Assembly (NCBI GenBank): GCA_009694185.1
Contig: SHVR01000001.1
Coordinates: forward strand, 62,001-126,000
Length of the DNA stretch: 64,000 nucleotides
From: Alphaproteobacteria bacterium
GTDB lineage: Bacteria > Pseudomonadota > Alphaproteobacteria > SHVR01
Direction of reading: 5' to 3'
The position numbers and the translations under genes are program-made. Every line of letters begins with the position of its first letter. Within the stretch, counting starts at the first letter, position 1. The notes beneath the pieces are model-generated. The model made no database searches. It was not told where the DNA came from and saw only the letters and a list, made by a program, of their open reading frames with translations. Positions 10,160-21,248 of the stretch are shown piece after piece.

Positions 10160-11053
10160 TCATCCCCGGATGTCGTCCCGACAGTAGCCCTGGAAATAGA
10201 GCAGGGCCGTCAGGTCGCCGTGGTCGACTCTGACCAGCACCCTGGCGGCCACCACCGGCTTGGCGCGGTAAGCGACGCCAAGGCCGGCCGCCTCCAGCAT
10301 CGCAAGGTCGTTGGCGCCATCGCCGACCGCCACGACGTCGCGGCGAGTGATGGCGAGCCGGGCCACGGCCCGGTCGAGGTGGGCGAGCTTGGCATCCTTG
10401 TCGAGGATCGGCTCCCTGACCCGCCCGGTCAGACGGCCATCGGCGATCTCCAGATCGTTGGCCTCGTCGCCGTCGAACCCGACTCGCTGGGCGACCCGGG
10501 TCGTGAAGTAGCGAAAACCACCCGAAACCAACAAAGTATGAGCGCCATGGTGGCGCATGGTTCGCACGAGCTGGCAGGCGCCGGGCATGAGCGCGAGGCG
10601 CTCGAGGGTTCGTTCCAGCGCCGCTACGGGCAATTGGGCGAGCAGGGCCACGCGCTCCTTGAGTGCCGTTTGGAATTCGATTTCGCCGTTCATGGCCCGG
10701 GCGGTCACGGCGGCGATCCGCTCCCCGAGGCCCGCCTGATCGGCAAGCTCGTCGAGGGTTTCGCCCATGACAATGGTCGAATCCATGTCGGCCAACAGCA
10801 GCCGTTTGCGCCGTCCAGCGACGGGCTGGATGGCGAAGTCGACCGGCTGGTTCTGAAGCCTGGCGGCGAGGAAGGCCATCGTCGGGGTGGCCTCGCAAGG
10901 GCCGATGGCGATGTCGCAAGCCAGCGCCGGGGCGAGCCAGTCCGGCACGCCGCAGCCGATGCCACTCGATTGCAAGGCGGCCGTGGCCGCGTCGACCAGC
11001 GTTTGAGCGAGCCCCGTTTGATGGGCGCCAACCAGGGTCAGTATTTGTTGCAT
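10160..11053 (-). CDS. serB: phosphoserine phosphatase
   Basis: LLLADMDSTIVMGETLDELAD, LVSGGFRYFT, VGDGANDLAML. Confidence 0.93.
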   Translation of the reverse strand: MQQILTLVGAHQTGLAQTLVDAATAALQSSGIGCGVPDWLAPALACDIAIGPCEATPTMAFLAARLQNQPVDFAIQPVAGRRKRLLLADMDSTIVMGETLDELADQAGLGERIAAVTARAMNGEIEFQTALKERVALLAQLPVAALERTLERLALMPGACQLVRTMRHHGAHTLLVSGGFRYFTTRVAQRVGFDGDEANDLEIADGRLTGRVREPILDKDAKLAHLDRAVARLAITRRDVVAVGDGANDLAMLEAAGLGVAYRAKPVVAARVLVRVDHGDLTALLYFQGYCRDDIRG

Positions 11054-11124
11054 GGCCGCATGATCCGGTGGCCGGGCCGGTTTTACAATCACACTCTGAA
11101 AGATCGCTGGGTGGAGGGCGGCTG

Positions 11125-12069
11125 GTGACCACTCCCCTGCTGGTGATCGCGGGTCCGACGGGCAGCGGCAAATCGGCGGCGGCGCTGGCGGTCGCCGAGG
11201 CCTTCACCGGCACCATCGTCAACGCCGACAGCATGCAGGTTTATCGAGATCTTCCGGTCATCACCGGCTGGCCTGACGCCGACACCATGCGCCGAGTGCC
11301 GCATCACCTCTATGGCGTGCTCGACGTGGCGGAGCGTTGCTCGGCCGCCCGCTGGTGCGAACTTGCAGGGGTCGAGATCGAGGCCGCCACCGCCGCCGGC
11401 CGGCTGCCGATTCTGGTCGGCGGTACCGGCCTTTATCTGAAGGCGATCGGTGAAGGCCTGGCAGCCGTTCCAACCATTCCCGATGGCCTCCGCGCCCTGG
11501 GAGCGGCGCGGCTCGAGGCCCTCGGCCGGGCGGGCTTCGCCGCCGAGCTGATGGCCCGCGACCCGGAAGGTTCCGAACGCATCCGCATCCTCGACCGGCA
11601 GCGGCTGTTGCGCGCCTGGGAGGTCCTGGAAGCGACCGGCCGGCCGCTCCGGGACTGGCAGCGCGCGGCCCCAAATGCGGCCAAGCCCAGGTGGCGGACG
11701 CTTACTTTGTTGCTGATGCCACCGCGCGGCCCCCTTTATGCCGCGTTGGATGCCCGATTTCAGGCCATGCTCCGAGACGGCGCGCTCGGCGAAGTGGCGG
11801 CGCTGGCGGCGCGGGACCTCGCCCCATCGCTCCCGGCCATGAAGGCCCTGGGCGTGCCGGCGCTGCTCGCCCATGTGGCGGGAGCGCTTTCGCTCGCCCA
11901 GGCGACGGCGGCGGCGCAACAGGCGACACGCCAATACGCAAAGCGCCAGACGACCTGGTTTCGGTACCAGATTCGCGACCCGGTTTCGGTCTCCGCGCAA
12001 TTTTCGGAAAGTTTGACTTCGGAAATCTTTTCGATAATTCGCCAGTTTATGTTGACCGAGTCGCGGTGA
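11125..12069 (+). CDS. miaA: tRNA dimethylallyltransferase
   Basis: GTG start; LLVIAGPTGSGKSAAALAVAE, NADSMQVYRDLPVITGWP, GGTGLYLKAI. Confidence 0.93.
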   Translation: MTTPLLVIAGPTGSGKSAAALAVAEAFTGTIVNADSMQVYRDLPVITGWPDADTMRRVPHHLYGVLDVAERCSAARWCELAGVEIEAATAAGRLPILVGGTGLYLKAIGEGLAAVPTIPDGLRALGAARLEALGRAGFAAELMARDPEGSERIRILDRQRLLRAWEVLEATGRPLRDWQRAAPNAAKPRWRTLTLLLMPPRGPLYAALDARFQAMLRDGALGEVAALAARDLAPSLPAMKALGVPALLAHVAGALSLAQATAAAQQATRQYAKRQTTWFRYQIRDPVSVSAQFSESLTSEIFSIIRQFMLTESR

Positions 12070-12100
12070 ACGACTAATTTTAGCCGCTTTTCGCGCCGCT

Positions 12101-12117
12101 GCGGGGCTTCGCCCCGC
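12101..12117 (+). terminator. stem-loop between miaA and ilvB (GCGGGGC-TTC-GCCCCGC)
   Basis: Perfect 7-bp inverted repeat with 3-nt loop; no downstream T-tract, so terminator function is tentative. Confidence 0.4.
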
Positions 12118-12164
12118 GTCACCCGAACCTTGCGGCGGCGTCCGCTTGCCAAGGAATATGAGGC

Positions 12165-13925
12165 ATGGCCACGATGCGTATGACCGGAGCCGAAATGGTC
12201 ATCCGGGCGCTGCTCGATCAGGGCGTGGATACCGTCTTCGGCTATCCGGGCGGCGCCGTGCTGCCGATCTATGACGCGCTCTTTAAGCAGAATGCGCTGC
12301 GCCACGTCCTGGTGCGCCAGGAGGGCGGCGCGGTCCATGCGGCGGAAGGCTATGCCCGCGCGAGCGGCAAGGTCGGCACCGTGCTCGTCACGTCGGGGCC
12401 GGGTGCCACCAACGCGGTGACCGGGCTCACCGATGCCTTGATGGACAGCATTCCCATCGTCTGCTTGACCGGCCAGGTGCCGACCCACTTGATCGGCAAC
12501 GATGCCTTCCAGGAGGCCGATACCACCGGGATCACCCGGCCTTGCACCAAGCATAACTACCTGGTCAAGGACGTGAACGATCTCGCGCGCGTCATGCATG
12601 AGGCATTCTATGTGGCGCGCAGCGGCCGCCCCGGCCCCGTCGTCGTCGATCTGCCGAAGGACATCCAGTTCCAGGAAGGCGAGTATGTCGGCCCGGAGCA
12701 TGTCTTGCACAAGACCTACCGGCCCCAGACACAGCCGGACAAGGCGCTGGTGGCCAAGGCGGTCGAACTCATGGCCGGCGCCAAGCGACCGCTGTTCTAT
12801 GTCGGCGGCGGCGTGATCAATGCCGGTCCCAAGGCGGTCGCCCAGCTCACCAAATTGGTGCGCATGACCGGCTTTCCGTGCACCCAGACATTGATGGGCC
12901 TCGGCGCCTTTCCGGCCTCCGACCCGCTCTCCCTCGGCATGCTCGGCATGCACGGCATGTACGAGGCTAACCTCGCCATGAACCAGTGCGACGTGATGAT
13001 CGCCATCGGGTCGCGCTTCGACGACCGGGTGACGGGCCGCCTCGATGCCTTCGCGCCCAACTCCAAGAAGATTCACATCGACATCGACCCCTCGTCGCTG
13101 AACAAGAATGTGGCTGTCGACCTCGGCATCATCGGCGACGCCGGTCTCGCGGTCGAGGAGATGAGCCGCCAATGGCGCGCCGGCAAGATCGCGCCCAACG
13201 CCCGCGCGCTCAAGGCCTGGTGGAGCCAGATCGCGACGTGGCGCGCCCGCCAGTGCCTGCGCTATCGCCAGAGCGACACGGTGATCAAGCCGCAATTCGC
13301 CCTCGAGCGCCTCCAGGCGGCCATCAAGGGACGCGATGACGTGTACATCACGACCGAAGTGGGTCAGCACCAGATGTGGGCGGCGCAGTTCCTCAAGTTC
13401 GAGCGGCCCAACCGCTGGATGACCTCAGGCGGTCTCGGCACCATGGGCTATGGCCTGCCGGCGGCGATCGGGGTGCAGATGGCCTTTCCCGATGCGCTCG
13501 TCATCGACGTGGCGGGCGAGGCATCGATCTTGATGAACATTCAGGAGATGTCGACCGCCGCGCAGTATCGTCTGCCGGTCAAGGTGTTCATCATGAACAA
13601 CCAGTGGATGGGCATGGTGCGTCAGTGGCAGGAACTGCTGCACGGTGGGCGCTATGCCGAGAGCTACACGGCGGCGCTGCCGGATTTCGTGGCGCTCGCC
13701 GAGGCGTTCGGGTGGAAGGGCATGCGTCTCGAGGCGCCGGGCGACGTGGACCGGGTTATCGCCGAGATGATCGACCATAAAGGCCCGGTGATGGTGGATG
13801 TCGCCGTCGACCCCAAGGAGAATTGCTTCCCGATGATTCCGTCCGGCGCGGCGCATTGCGACATGCTGCTTGGCCCCGAAGACAAGGCCGAGGTCGTCTC
13901 CGAAGACGGCATGGTTCTCGTCTAA
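12165..13925 (+). CDS. ilvB: acetolactate synthase large subunit
   Basis: ALLDQGVDTVFGYPGGAVLPIYDAL, ThDP-binding GLGTMGYGLPAAIG, PMIPSGAAHCDMLL. Confidence 0.95.
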   Translation: MATMRMTGAEMVIRALLDQGVDTVFGYPGGAVLPIYDALFKQNALRHVLVRQEGGAVHAAEGYARASGKVGTVLVTSGPGATNAVTGLTDALMDSIPIVCLTGQVPTHLIGNDAFQEADTTGITRPCTKHNYLVKDVNDLARVMHEAFYVARSGRPGPVVVDLPKDIQFQEGEYVGPEHVLHKTYRPQTQPDKALVAKAVELMAGAKRPLFYVGGGVINAGPKAVAQLTKLVRMTGFPCTQTLMGLGAFPASDPLSLGMLGMHGMYEANLAMNQCDVMIAIGSRFDDRVTGRLDAFAPNSKKIHIDIDPSSLNKNVAVDLGIIGDAGLAVEEMSRQWRAGKIAPNARALKAWWSQIATWRARQCLRYRQSDTVIKPQFALERLQAAIKGRDDVYITTEVGQHQMWAAQFLKFERPNRWMTSGGLGTMGYGLPAAIGVQMAFPDALVIDVAGEASILMNIQEMSTAAQYRLPVKVFIMNNQWMGMVRQWQELLHGGRYAESYTAALPDFVALAEAFGWKGMRLEAPGDVDRVIAEMIDHKGPVMVDVAVDPKENCFPMIPSGAAHCDMLLGPEDKAEVVSEDGMVLV

Positions 13926-13952
13926 GGCGATACGGGACAGGGAGCGGGGCGC

Positions 13953-14462
13953 GTGAAAAGCGGCGCCGTCAAACGACACACGATCGCCATAATGGTCGAT
14001 AACGAGCCGGGTATCCTTGCCCGCGTCGTCGGCCTGTTTTCGGGGCGTGGCTACAATATCGAGAGCCTGACGGTCGCCGAAGTCGATTCCAGGGAGCGGG
14101 TGTCGCGGATCACCGTCGTCACCGTCGGCACGGCGATGATTATCGAACAGATCAAGGCGCAGCTCTCCCGTCTGGTGCCGGTCAGACGGGTCTCGGATCT
14201 GACCGAGGAGGGCCCGCATCTCGAACGCGAGTTGGCGCTCATCAAGGTGGCGGGCAAGGGCGAGAAGCGGGTCGAGTCCCTGCGTATCGCCGACATCTTC
14301 CGGGCGCGGGTGGTCGACAGCACGATCGGATCTTTCGTCTTCGAGATGACCGGGTCGACCGAGAAACTCGAGGCTTTCATCCGATTGATGGAACCGCTCG
14401 GCCTGGTCGACGTGGCGCGCACCGGCGCGGTCGCGATCTCGCGCGGGCCGAAGGCGATCTGA
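13953..14462 (+). CDS. ilvN: acetolactate synthase small subunit
   Basis: GTG start; HTIAIMVDNEPGILARVVGLFSGRGYNIESLTV ACT domain. Confidence 0.95.
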   Translation: MKSGAVKRHTIAIMVDNEPGILARVVGLFSGRGYNIESLTVAEVDSRERVSRITVVTVGTAMIIEQIKAQLSRLVPVRRVSDLTEEGPHLERELALIKVAGKGEKRVESLRIADIFRARVVDSTIGSFVFEMTGSTEKLEAFIRLMEPLGLVDVARTGAVAISRGPKAI

Positions 14463-14534
14463 TATCATTTGACGCGGCGGAGACTCGGGGCTATGCGCCG
14501 CGAGCAAACGCCGCCATGAGGGAAAGGGACTGCC

Positions 14535-15554
14535 ATGCGTGTCTATTATGATCGCGACGCCGATTTGAACCTGATCAAAGCGAAGAAGGTCGCCATCATC
14601 GGCTATGGCAGCCAGGGTCATGCCCACGCCAACAATCTGCGCGACAGCGGCGTCAAGGACGTGGTCGTCGGGCTGCGTCCCGGCTCCGACAGCGCGCGCA
14701 AGGCAAGTGCCGCCAATTTCAAGGTGATGAGCGCGGTCGACGCCGCCAAATGGGCCGACGTGGTGATGATCCTCACCCCCGACGAAGGGCACGCCCAGCT
14801 CTATACCGCCGATCTCAAGGACAATATGCGCCAGGGCACGGCGCTGGCCGTCGCGCACGGCCTCTCCATCCACTTCAATCTGATCGAACCGCGCCCCGAT
14901 CTCGACGTCTTCATGGTGGCGCCGAAGGGTCCGGGCCACTTGGTTCGCTCGGAATATGTGCGTGGCGCCGGCGTGCCCAGCCTGATCGCCATCCACGGCG
15001 ACAAGTCGGGCAATTGCCGCGATATTGCACTGTCTTATGCCTGCGGGCTCGGCGCTGGCCGGGCGGCCGTGCTCGAGACCAATTTTCGCGAGGAATGCGA
15101 AACCGACCTGTTTGGCGAACAGACCGTTCTCTGCGGCGGCCTTTCGGCGTTGATCCTGACTGCCTATGAGACCTTGGTCGAGGCGGGCTACGCGCCCGAA
15201 ATGGCCTATTTCGAGTGCCTGCATGAAGTGAAGTTGATCGTCGATCTGATCTATGAGGGCGGCTTGGCGGAGATGCGCTACTCGGTGTCGAATACCGCCG
15301 AATATGGCGACTATTCGCGCGGGCCCCGGGTCATCGACGACAGCGTGCGCGCCCGTATGAAGCAGATCCTGGCCGAGATCCAGTCGGGCCAGTTCGCGCG
15401 CGAGTGGGTGCTCGAGTGCCAGGCCGGCCAGCCGAGTTTCAAGGCGCAGCGCCGGCGCGCGGCCGAACACCCGATCGTCAAGGTCGGCGAGGACTTGCGC
15501 GCCATGATGCCCTGGATCGGTCAAAACCGCCTGGTGGATCGCTCGCGCAATTAA
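14535..15554 (+). CDS. ilvC: ketol-acid reductoisomerase
   Basis: [60 protein letters not shown]. Confidence 0.97.
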   Translation: MRVYYDRDADLNLIKAKKVAIIGYGSQGHAHANNLRDSGVKDVVVGLRPGSDSARKASAANFKVMSAVDAAKWADVVMILTPDEGHAQLYTADLKDNMRQGTALAVAHGLSIHFNLIEPRPDLDVFMVAPKGPGHLVRSEYVRGAGVPSLIAIHGDKSGNCRDIALSYACGLGAGRAAVLETNFREECETDLFGEQTVLCGGLSALILTAYETLVEAGYAPEMAYFECLHEVKLIVDLIYEGGLAEMRYSVSNTAEYGDYSRGPRVIDDSVRARMKQILAEIQSGQFAREWVLECQAGQPSFKAQRRRAAEHPIVKVGEDLRAMMPWIGQNRLVDRSRN

Positions 15555-15648
15555 AGCGGCGCCGACGGGTTCGCCGAAGCCCGGAGCCCCTGACGATGTA
15601 GGTTTATTGACCGAATTCGTTTATACACTGGACGCAGCAAAAGGTTAG

Positions 15649-16797
<1,149 letters not shown>

Positions 16798-16846
16798 GCA
16801 TCGGGGAAGATAGTCTCGGCAGCCTTTTGGGGAGGGTTGGCGGCGC

Positions 16847-17704
16847 GTGTGGCGAAAGGCAGGGCCAGAGGTTCGCGCGGCGGCGACCACCAGGGCGCTG
16901 GTTCAGCGTCTTGCCTATGGCGGACTGGTCGTGGCGGCGGCGCTCCTGATGCTGATTGGCAAGATCGAGACCGTGCTCGTTGAAGAAATGCGTGCCCGGG
17001 TCGGGGATGCCGTGGCGCCGCTCCTCGGTGCGATCTCCAGACCCATCGCCACGGTCAAGCGCGTCGGTGAGCAGGTGGACGAACTCGTCAGCCTCAGGCT
17101 GGAGAGCGAGCGCCTGCGCGACGACAATGCCCGGCTCTTGATGTGGCAGGCCCTCGCGCAACGTTACGAGGTGGAAAACCGGCGCCTGCGCGATTTGCTG
17201 AATCTTGTGCCCGACCCCGCCGCCAGCTTCGTGACCGCGCCGGTCATTGGCGACACCGGCGGCCCGTTTCTGCGCAACCTGCTGCTTGGCGCGGGTGCGC
17301 GCGACGGTGTCCAGCGCCTCAACGTGGTCATGTCCGGCCAGGGTGTGGTCGGTCGCATCCTCCAAGTGGGCGAGCGCTCGGCGCGTGTTCTTCTGTTGAC
17401 GGACCTCAACTCCCGCATTCCGGTTCTGGTTGGCGGCGGCGGCGAGCGAGCCGTTCTCGCGGGCGACAACACGGACCAGCCGCAACTGTTTTATTTGACT
17501 AGCGAAGCCGAGATCGCGGTCGGCGATCGGGTCGTGACGTCCGGCCTTGGCGGCGTGTTCCCGGCGTACCTGCCGGTTGGCGTGGTGACGCGGGTAACGG
17601 GGAGGACGGCACGCATCCAGCCTTATGTCGATGGCCGGCGGCTCACCTATGTGCGCGTTGTCGACTATCGTATTGTACCGCCTCCCGAAGCGGGCCCCAG
17701 GTGA
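16847..17704 (+). CDS. mreC: rod shape-determining protein MreC
   Basis: GTG start; coiled-coil then VTAPVIGDTGGPFLRNLLLGAGARDGVQRLNVVMSGQGVVGRI. Confidence 0.92.
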   Translation: MWRKAGPEVRAAATTRALVQRLAYGGLVVAAALLMLIGKIETVLVEEMRARVGDAVAPLLGAISRPIATVKRVGEQVDELVSLRLESERLRDDNARLLMWQALAQRYEVENRRLRDLLNLVPDPAASFVTAPVIGDTGGPFLRNLLLGAGARDGVQRLNVVMSGQGVVGRILQVGERSARVLLLTDLNSRIPVLVGGGGERAVLAGDNTDQPQLFYLTSEAEIAVGDRVVTSGLGGVFPAYLPVGVVTRVTGRTARIQPYVDGRRLTYVRVVDYRIVPPPEAGPR

Positions 17705-17708
17705 GAGC

Positions 17709-18224
17709 ATGGATACTGTGTTCCTCAGGTGGGCGGAGGTCTCGGCACGTCACGCGACGCCGGTGGTGCTGGCGTTTCTGATCGTCCTATTCGGCACCTT
17801 GCCTTGGCCGCTGCCCGCGGCCGTGCCGAAGCCCGCCATTTTGATCTTGGCGGCCGTCTACTACTGGGTCTTGCACCGGCCGGAGTTGTTCCGGCCGCTG
17901 GCGGTTTTTTTCCTTGGGCTCGTCCAGGATCTCTTGAGCGGCGGCGCGCTCGGCCTCAATGCTTTCGTGCTGTTGCTGGTGCATGAGGCGGTGCGCACAC
18001 AGCGCAAGACGCTCGCCAACAAGCCGTTCTTCGTGCTCTGGGGGGCATTTGCCGTTATCGCGGCTGGCGCGGCCATCGTTACATGGATCTGCGGCTCGCT
18101 GTACTATGTCCAGTTGCTGTGGCCGGAGACGGTAATCGTGCAATATTTGTTCAGTGTGGCGCTCTATCCCGCCGTGGCGTGGTGCATGATGCGCGTCAAT
18201 CTCGCGATCCTGCGTCCGGCGTGA
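17709..18224 (+). CDS. mreD: rod shape-determining protein MreD
   Basis: Small polytopic protein, VFFLGLVQDLLSGGALGLNAFVLLL; between mreC and mrdA. Confidence 0.88.
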   Translation: MDTVFLRWAEVSARHATPVVLAFLIVLFGTLPWPLPAAVPKPAILILAAVYYWVLHRPELFRPLAVFFLGLVQDLLSGGALGLNAFVLLLVHEAVRTQRKTLANKPFFVLWGAFAVIAAGAAIVTWICGSLYYVQLLWPETVIVQYLFSVALYPAVAWCMMRVNLAILRPA

Positions 18225-18225
18225 C

Positions 18226-20097
18226 ATGCGGCGCGACCGGGACCGTTATCGCCTCTTCACCCGCCGGGCGGCCATGCTCGGCGCCGGCAAGGTTGGGCTG
18301 TTCGGGCTGCTGGCCGCCCGCCTGTATTATTTGCAGGTGGTCGAGTCGGATCGCTACACGATGCTGGCCGAGGACAACCGGATCTCGGTGCGCCTGATGC
18401 CGCCCTCGCGCGGCGCGATCGTCGACCGGCATGGCGAGCTCTTGGCCCTCAATCAGCAGGCATTTCGCGTCCAGATCGTCCCCGAGCAGGCGCGCCGGCT
18501 GGAAGCCGTGTTGAACGCGCTCGGCGATGTCATTGAAGTGCCGGAGCACGAGATCGCGCGGGTGCTCAGGTCCGCTCGCCGCCAGCGGGCCTTCGTTCCG
18601 ATCACCGTGCGCGAGGGATTGAGTTTCGAGGAAGTCTCCAAGGTATCGCTGCACGCCCCCGAACTGCCGGGTGTCCAGATTGACGTGGCCCAGAGCCGCT
18701 TTTACCCGGCGGGCGGCGCGGCGGCCCATGTGCTGGGCTATGTGGGCGCCGTCGCCGAGGCGGATTTGACTGGCGAGCCGGTCTTGACACTGCCGGGCTT
18801 TCGTATCGGCAAGGCCGGGATCGAGCGCGCGCACGACTTGGCGCTCCGCGGTCGCGCCGGAACCAGCGAGGTCGAGGTCAATGCCGTCGGCCGCGTGGTG
18901 CGCGAGCTCTATCGTCGTGAAGGCGACGTCGGCCAAGAGCTGATGCTGTCGATCGACGCGGAATTACAGGCCTTCACGGCTGCCCGGTTCGGCGATCAGA
19001 CTGGCGCCGCCGTGGTGATGGACGTCCATACCGGGGAGGTGCTGACGCTGGTTTCCGCGCCCAGCTTCGATCCCAACCTGTTCAGCCAGGGAATCCGGGC
19101 CGAGGATTGGCGAGGCCTTATCAATCATCCCTATAAACCGCTGACCAACAAGGCGATCGCCGGCCAGTATTCGCCCGGCTCGACGTTCAAGATGGTGGTT
19201 GCCATGGCGGCGCTGGAATATGGCATCGCCACACCGAGCCAGACCTTCTCGTGCCGTGGCGATGTGGCGCTCGGCGAGGCGATATTCCATTGTTGGAAGA
19301 AGGGCGGGCACGGCACACTCGACATGCACGGCGGAATCCAACAGTCGTGCGATGTGTATTTTTACGAGCTGGCGCGCCGCGTCGGCGTCGAGCGGATCGC
19401 CCAGATGGCGTATCGGCTGGGCTTTGGCAACCCGCTCGACATCGAGCTGCCGGGCGAACAGCCGGGCATCGTGCCGACCAACGAATGGAAGAAGGCGCGC
19501 ATCGGCGTGTCCTGGCAGCTTGGCGAGACGCTGGTCGTGGGCATCGGGCAAGGCTATCTGCTGGCAACGCCGCTGCAGCTCGCCACCATGACGGCGCGCC
19601 TGGTGAATGGCGGCCGGGCGGTCACGCCGCGTCTCACGCGCCGCCTGGGCAGCGCCGCCAAAACAATGCCGGCGCCGGCCGAACTCGGCTTCCAGCGCGC
19701 GAACCTGGCCACGATCGAGCGGGCAATGGCGGCGGTCACGGGGCCGGGTGGTACGGCCTATCGCGCGCGCATCGAACTGGCGGGCATGGCCATGGGCGGC
19801 AAGACGGGCACGTCGCAAGTTCGCCGCATCTCCTTGGCGGAACGGCGAACCGGCGTCCGCAAGCACGAGGACCTGCCTCGCGAACAGCGCGACCATGCGC
19901 TCTTCGTCGGCTATGCGCCGATCGAGGCACCGCGCTATGCGGTCGCCGTCATCGCCGAGCATGGCGGTGGTGGCGCATCCGTCGCGGCGCCCATCGCGCG
20001 CGACGTGCTGATCGAGACCCAGCGGCGGGGCACCCTCCCGCGCGGTGGCACGCCTCAGGCAGCGGCCCCCGCGACGCGTCCAGGGGATCGAATTTAG
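18226..20097 (+). CDS. mrdA: penicillin-binding protein 2
   Basis: PPSRGAIVDRHGELLALN; YSPGSTFKM (SxxK); GGKTGTSQV (KTG). Confidence 0.95.
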   Translation: MRRDRDRYRLFTRRAAMLGAGKVGLFGLLAARLYYLQVVESDRYTMLAEDNRISVRLMPPSRGAIVDRHGELLALNQQAFRVQIVPEQARRLEAVLNALGDVIEVPEHEIARVLRSARRQRAFVPITVREGLSFEEVSKVSLHAPELPGVQIDVAQSRFYPAGGAAAHVLGYVGAVAEADLTGEPVLTLPGFRIGKAGIERAHDLALRGRAGTSEVEVNAVGRVVRELYRREGDVGQELMLSIDAELQAFTAARFGDQTGAAVVMDVHTGEVLTLVSAPSFDPNLFSQGIRAEDWRGLINHPYKPLTNKAIAGQYSPGSTFKMVVAMAALEYGIATPSQTFSCRGDVALGEAIFHCWKKGGHGTLDMHGGIQQSCDVYFYELARRVGVERIAQMAYRLGFGNPLDIELPGEQPGIVPTNEWKKARIGVSWQLGETLVVGIGQGYLLATPLQLATMTARLVNGGRAVTPRLTRRLGSAAKTMPAPAELGFQRANLATIERAMAAVTGPGGTAYRARIELAGMAMGGKTGTSQVRRISLAERRTGVRKHEDLPREQRDHALFVGYAPIEAPRYAVAVIAEHGGGGASVAAPIARDVLIETQRRGTLPRGGTPQAAAPATRPGDRI

Positions 20098-20099
20098 CC

Positions 20100-21248
20100 A
20101 TGAGCACGGCCTTCGATAATGCGCGCGCGAGCCGGGTCACGATTGCCGGCAAGCTGTTGCTGTTGAGTTGGCCGCTGGTGCTGTTGATCTCTCTGTTGTT
20201 CGCGATCGGCTTCGCGATGCTCTTTTCGGCGGCTGGCGGAAAGGTCGAACCCTGGGCCGGTCGCCAGGCAGTGCGTTTCGCAATCGGCCTTTGCCTTATG
20301 CTGGGCGTCGCGCTTGTCGACATTCGCTTTTGGTTCCGTCATGCCTACAGCTATTACGGCTTTGTTCTGCTTCTGCTCCTCGTGGTCGAGATCGCGGGTG
20401 ACATTGGCATGGGCGCCAGGCGCTGGATCGATTTCGGACCGGTCTCGCTGCAGCCCTCGGAGATGATGAAGGTCGGCATCGTGCTGGCGCTGGCGCGTTA
20501 CTTCCATGCCATGGACGAAGCACGGGCGAACCGCCTGCCCAGCCTCGTGCCACCGCTGGTGCTGATTGCCGTGCCCGCGGCGCTGATTGTTCGTCAACCC
20601 GATCTCGGCACAACCATTACCGTAGTCTTGTGCGGGACGGCCATGCTTTTCCTGGCCGGCGTCGCGATCTGGAAATTCGTGGTGGTGGGCCTCGCCGGCG
20701 CCGGTCTCGTTCCGGTGGTGTGGCAGTTTCTGCGCGAATATCAGCGGCAGCGGGTGTTGACCTTCCTCGATCCCAGCCGCGATCCCCTTGGCGCCGGCTA
20801 CCACATCACCCAGTCGAAGATCGCCCTTGGCTCCGGGGGCATCGCCGGCAAGGGGTTTCTCGATGGCACGCAGTCGCATTTGAACTTCCTGCCGGAGAAG
20901 CAGACCGATTTCATCTTTACCATGCTGGCCGAGGAATTCGGTCTGATCGGAAGCCTCACGCTGCTGATGCTGTTTCTCGTGGTCATATTCTATGCCCTGT
21001 TGATCGCGCTCCGGAGCCGTAACCAGTTTGGCCGGCTCTATGCCGCGGGCTTTGCCGCGACCCTGTTCATCTATGTCTTCATCAACACGGCCATGGTGAT
21101 GGGCCTGCTGCCGGTGGTGGGCGTGCCGCTGCCGTTTATCTCTTTTGGCGGTACCCATTTGTGGACGGTCTTGTTCGGTTTCGGCCTGCTGCTCAGTGTC
21201 TCGATTCACCGCCACACCGAGATCGGTCGTCTCGGATACGCGGATTGA
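20100..21248 (+). CDS. rodA: rod shape-determining protein RodA (SEDS)
   Basis: ARRWIDFGPVSLQPSEMMKVGIVLALARYFH; FLPEKQTDFIFTMLAEEFGLIGS; PLPFISFGGTHL. Confidence 0.95.
   Translation: MSTAFDNARASRVTIAGKLLLLSWPLVLLISLLFAIGFAMLFSAAGGKVEPWAGRQAVRFAIGLCLMLGVALVDIRFWFRHAYSYYGFVLLLLLVVEIAGDIGMGARRWIDFGPVSLQPSEMMKVGIVLALARYFHAMDEARANRLPSLVPPLVLIAVPAALIVRQPDLGTTITVVLCGTAMLFLAGVAIWKFVVVGLAGAGLVPVVWQFLREYQRQRVLTFLDPSRDPLGAGYHITQSKIALGSGGIAGKGFLDGTQSHLNFLPEKQTDFIFTMLAEEFGLIGSLTLLMLFLVVIFYALLIALRSRNQFGRLYAAGFAATLFIYVFINTAMVMGLLPVVGVPLPFISFGGTHLWTVLFGFGLLLSVSIHRHTEIGRLGYAD

Noticed and set aside
11760-13370. 536-aa minus-strand ORF antisense to miaA/ilvB
   Set aside because: Shadow ORF; opposite strand carries conserved enzymes.
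13425-15524. 699-aa minus-strand ORF spanning ilvB-ilvN-ilvC
   Set aside because: Fully antisense to three well-recognised genes; composition is a codon-bias artefact.
15604-15640. Promoter-like TTGACC...TATACA upstream of mreB
   Set aside because: The two hexamers are only ~9 bp apart, not compatible with a sigma70-type -35/-10 spacing.
21161-21247. Upstream extension of the HprK-RapZ ORF
   Set aside because: It overlaps the rodA coding end; ATG at 21248 (TGATG) is the sensible start.
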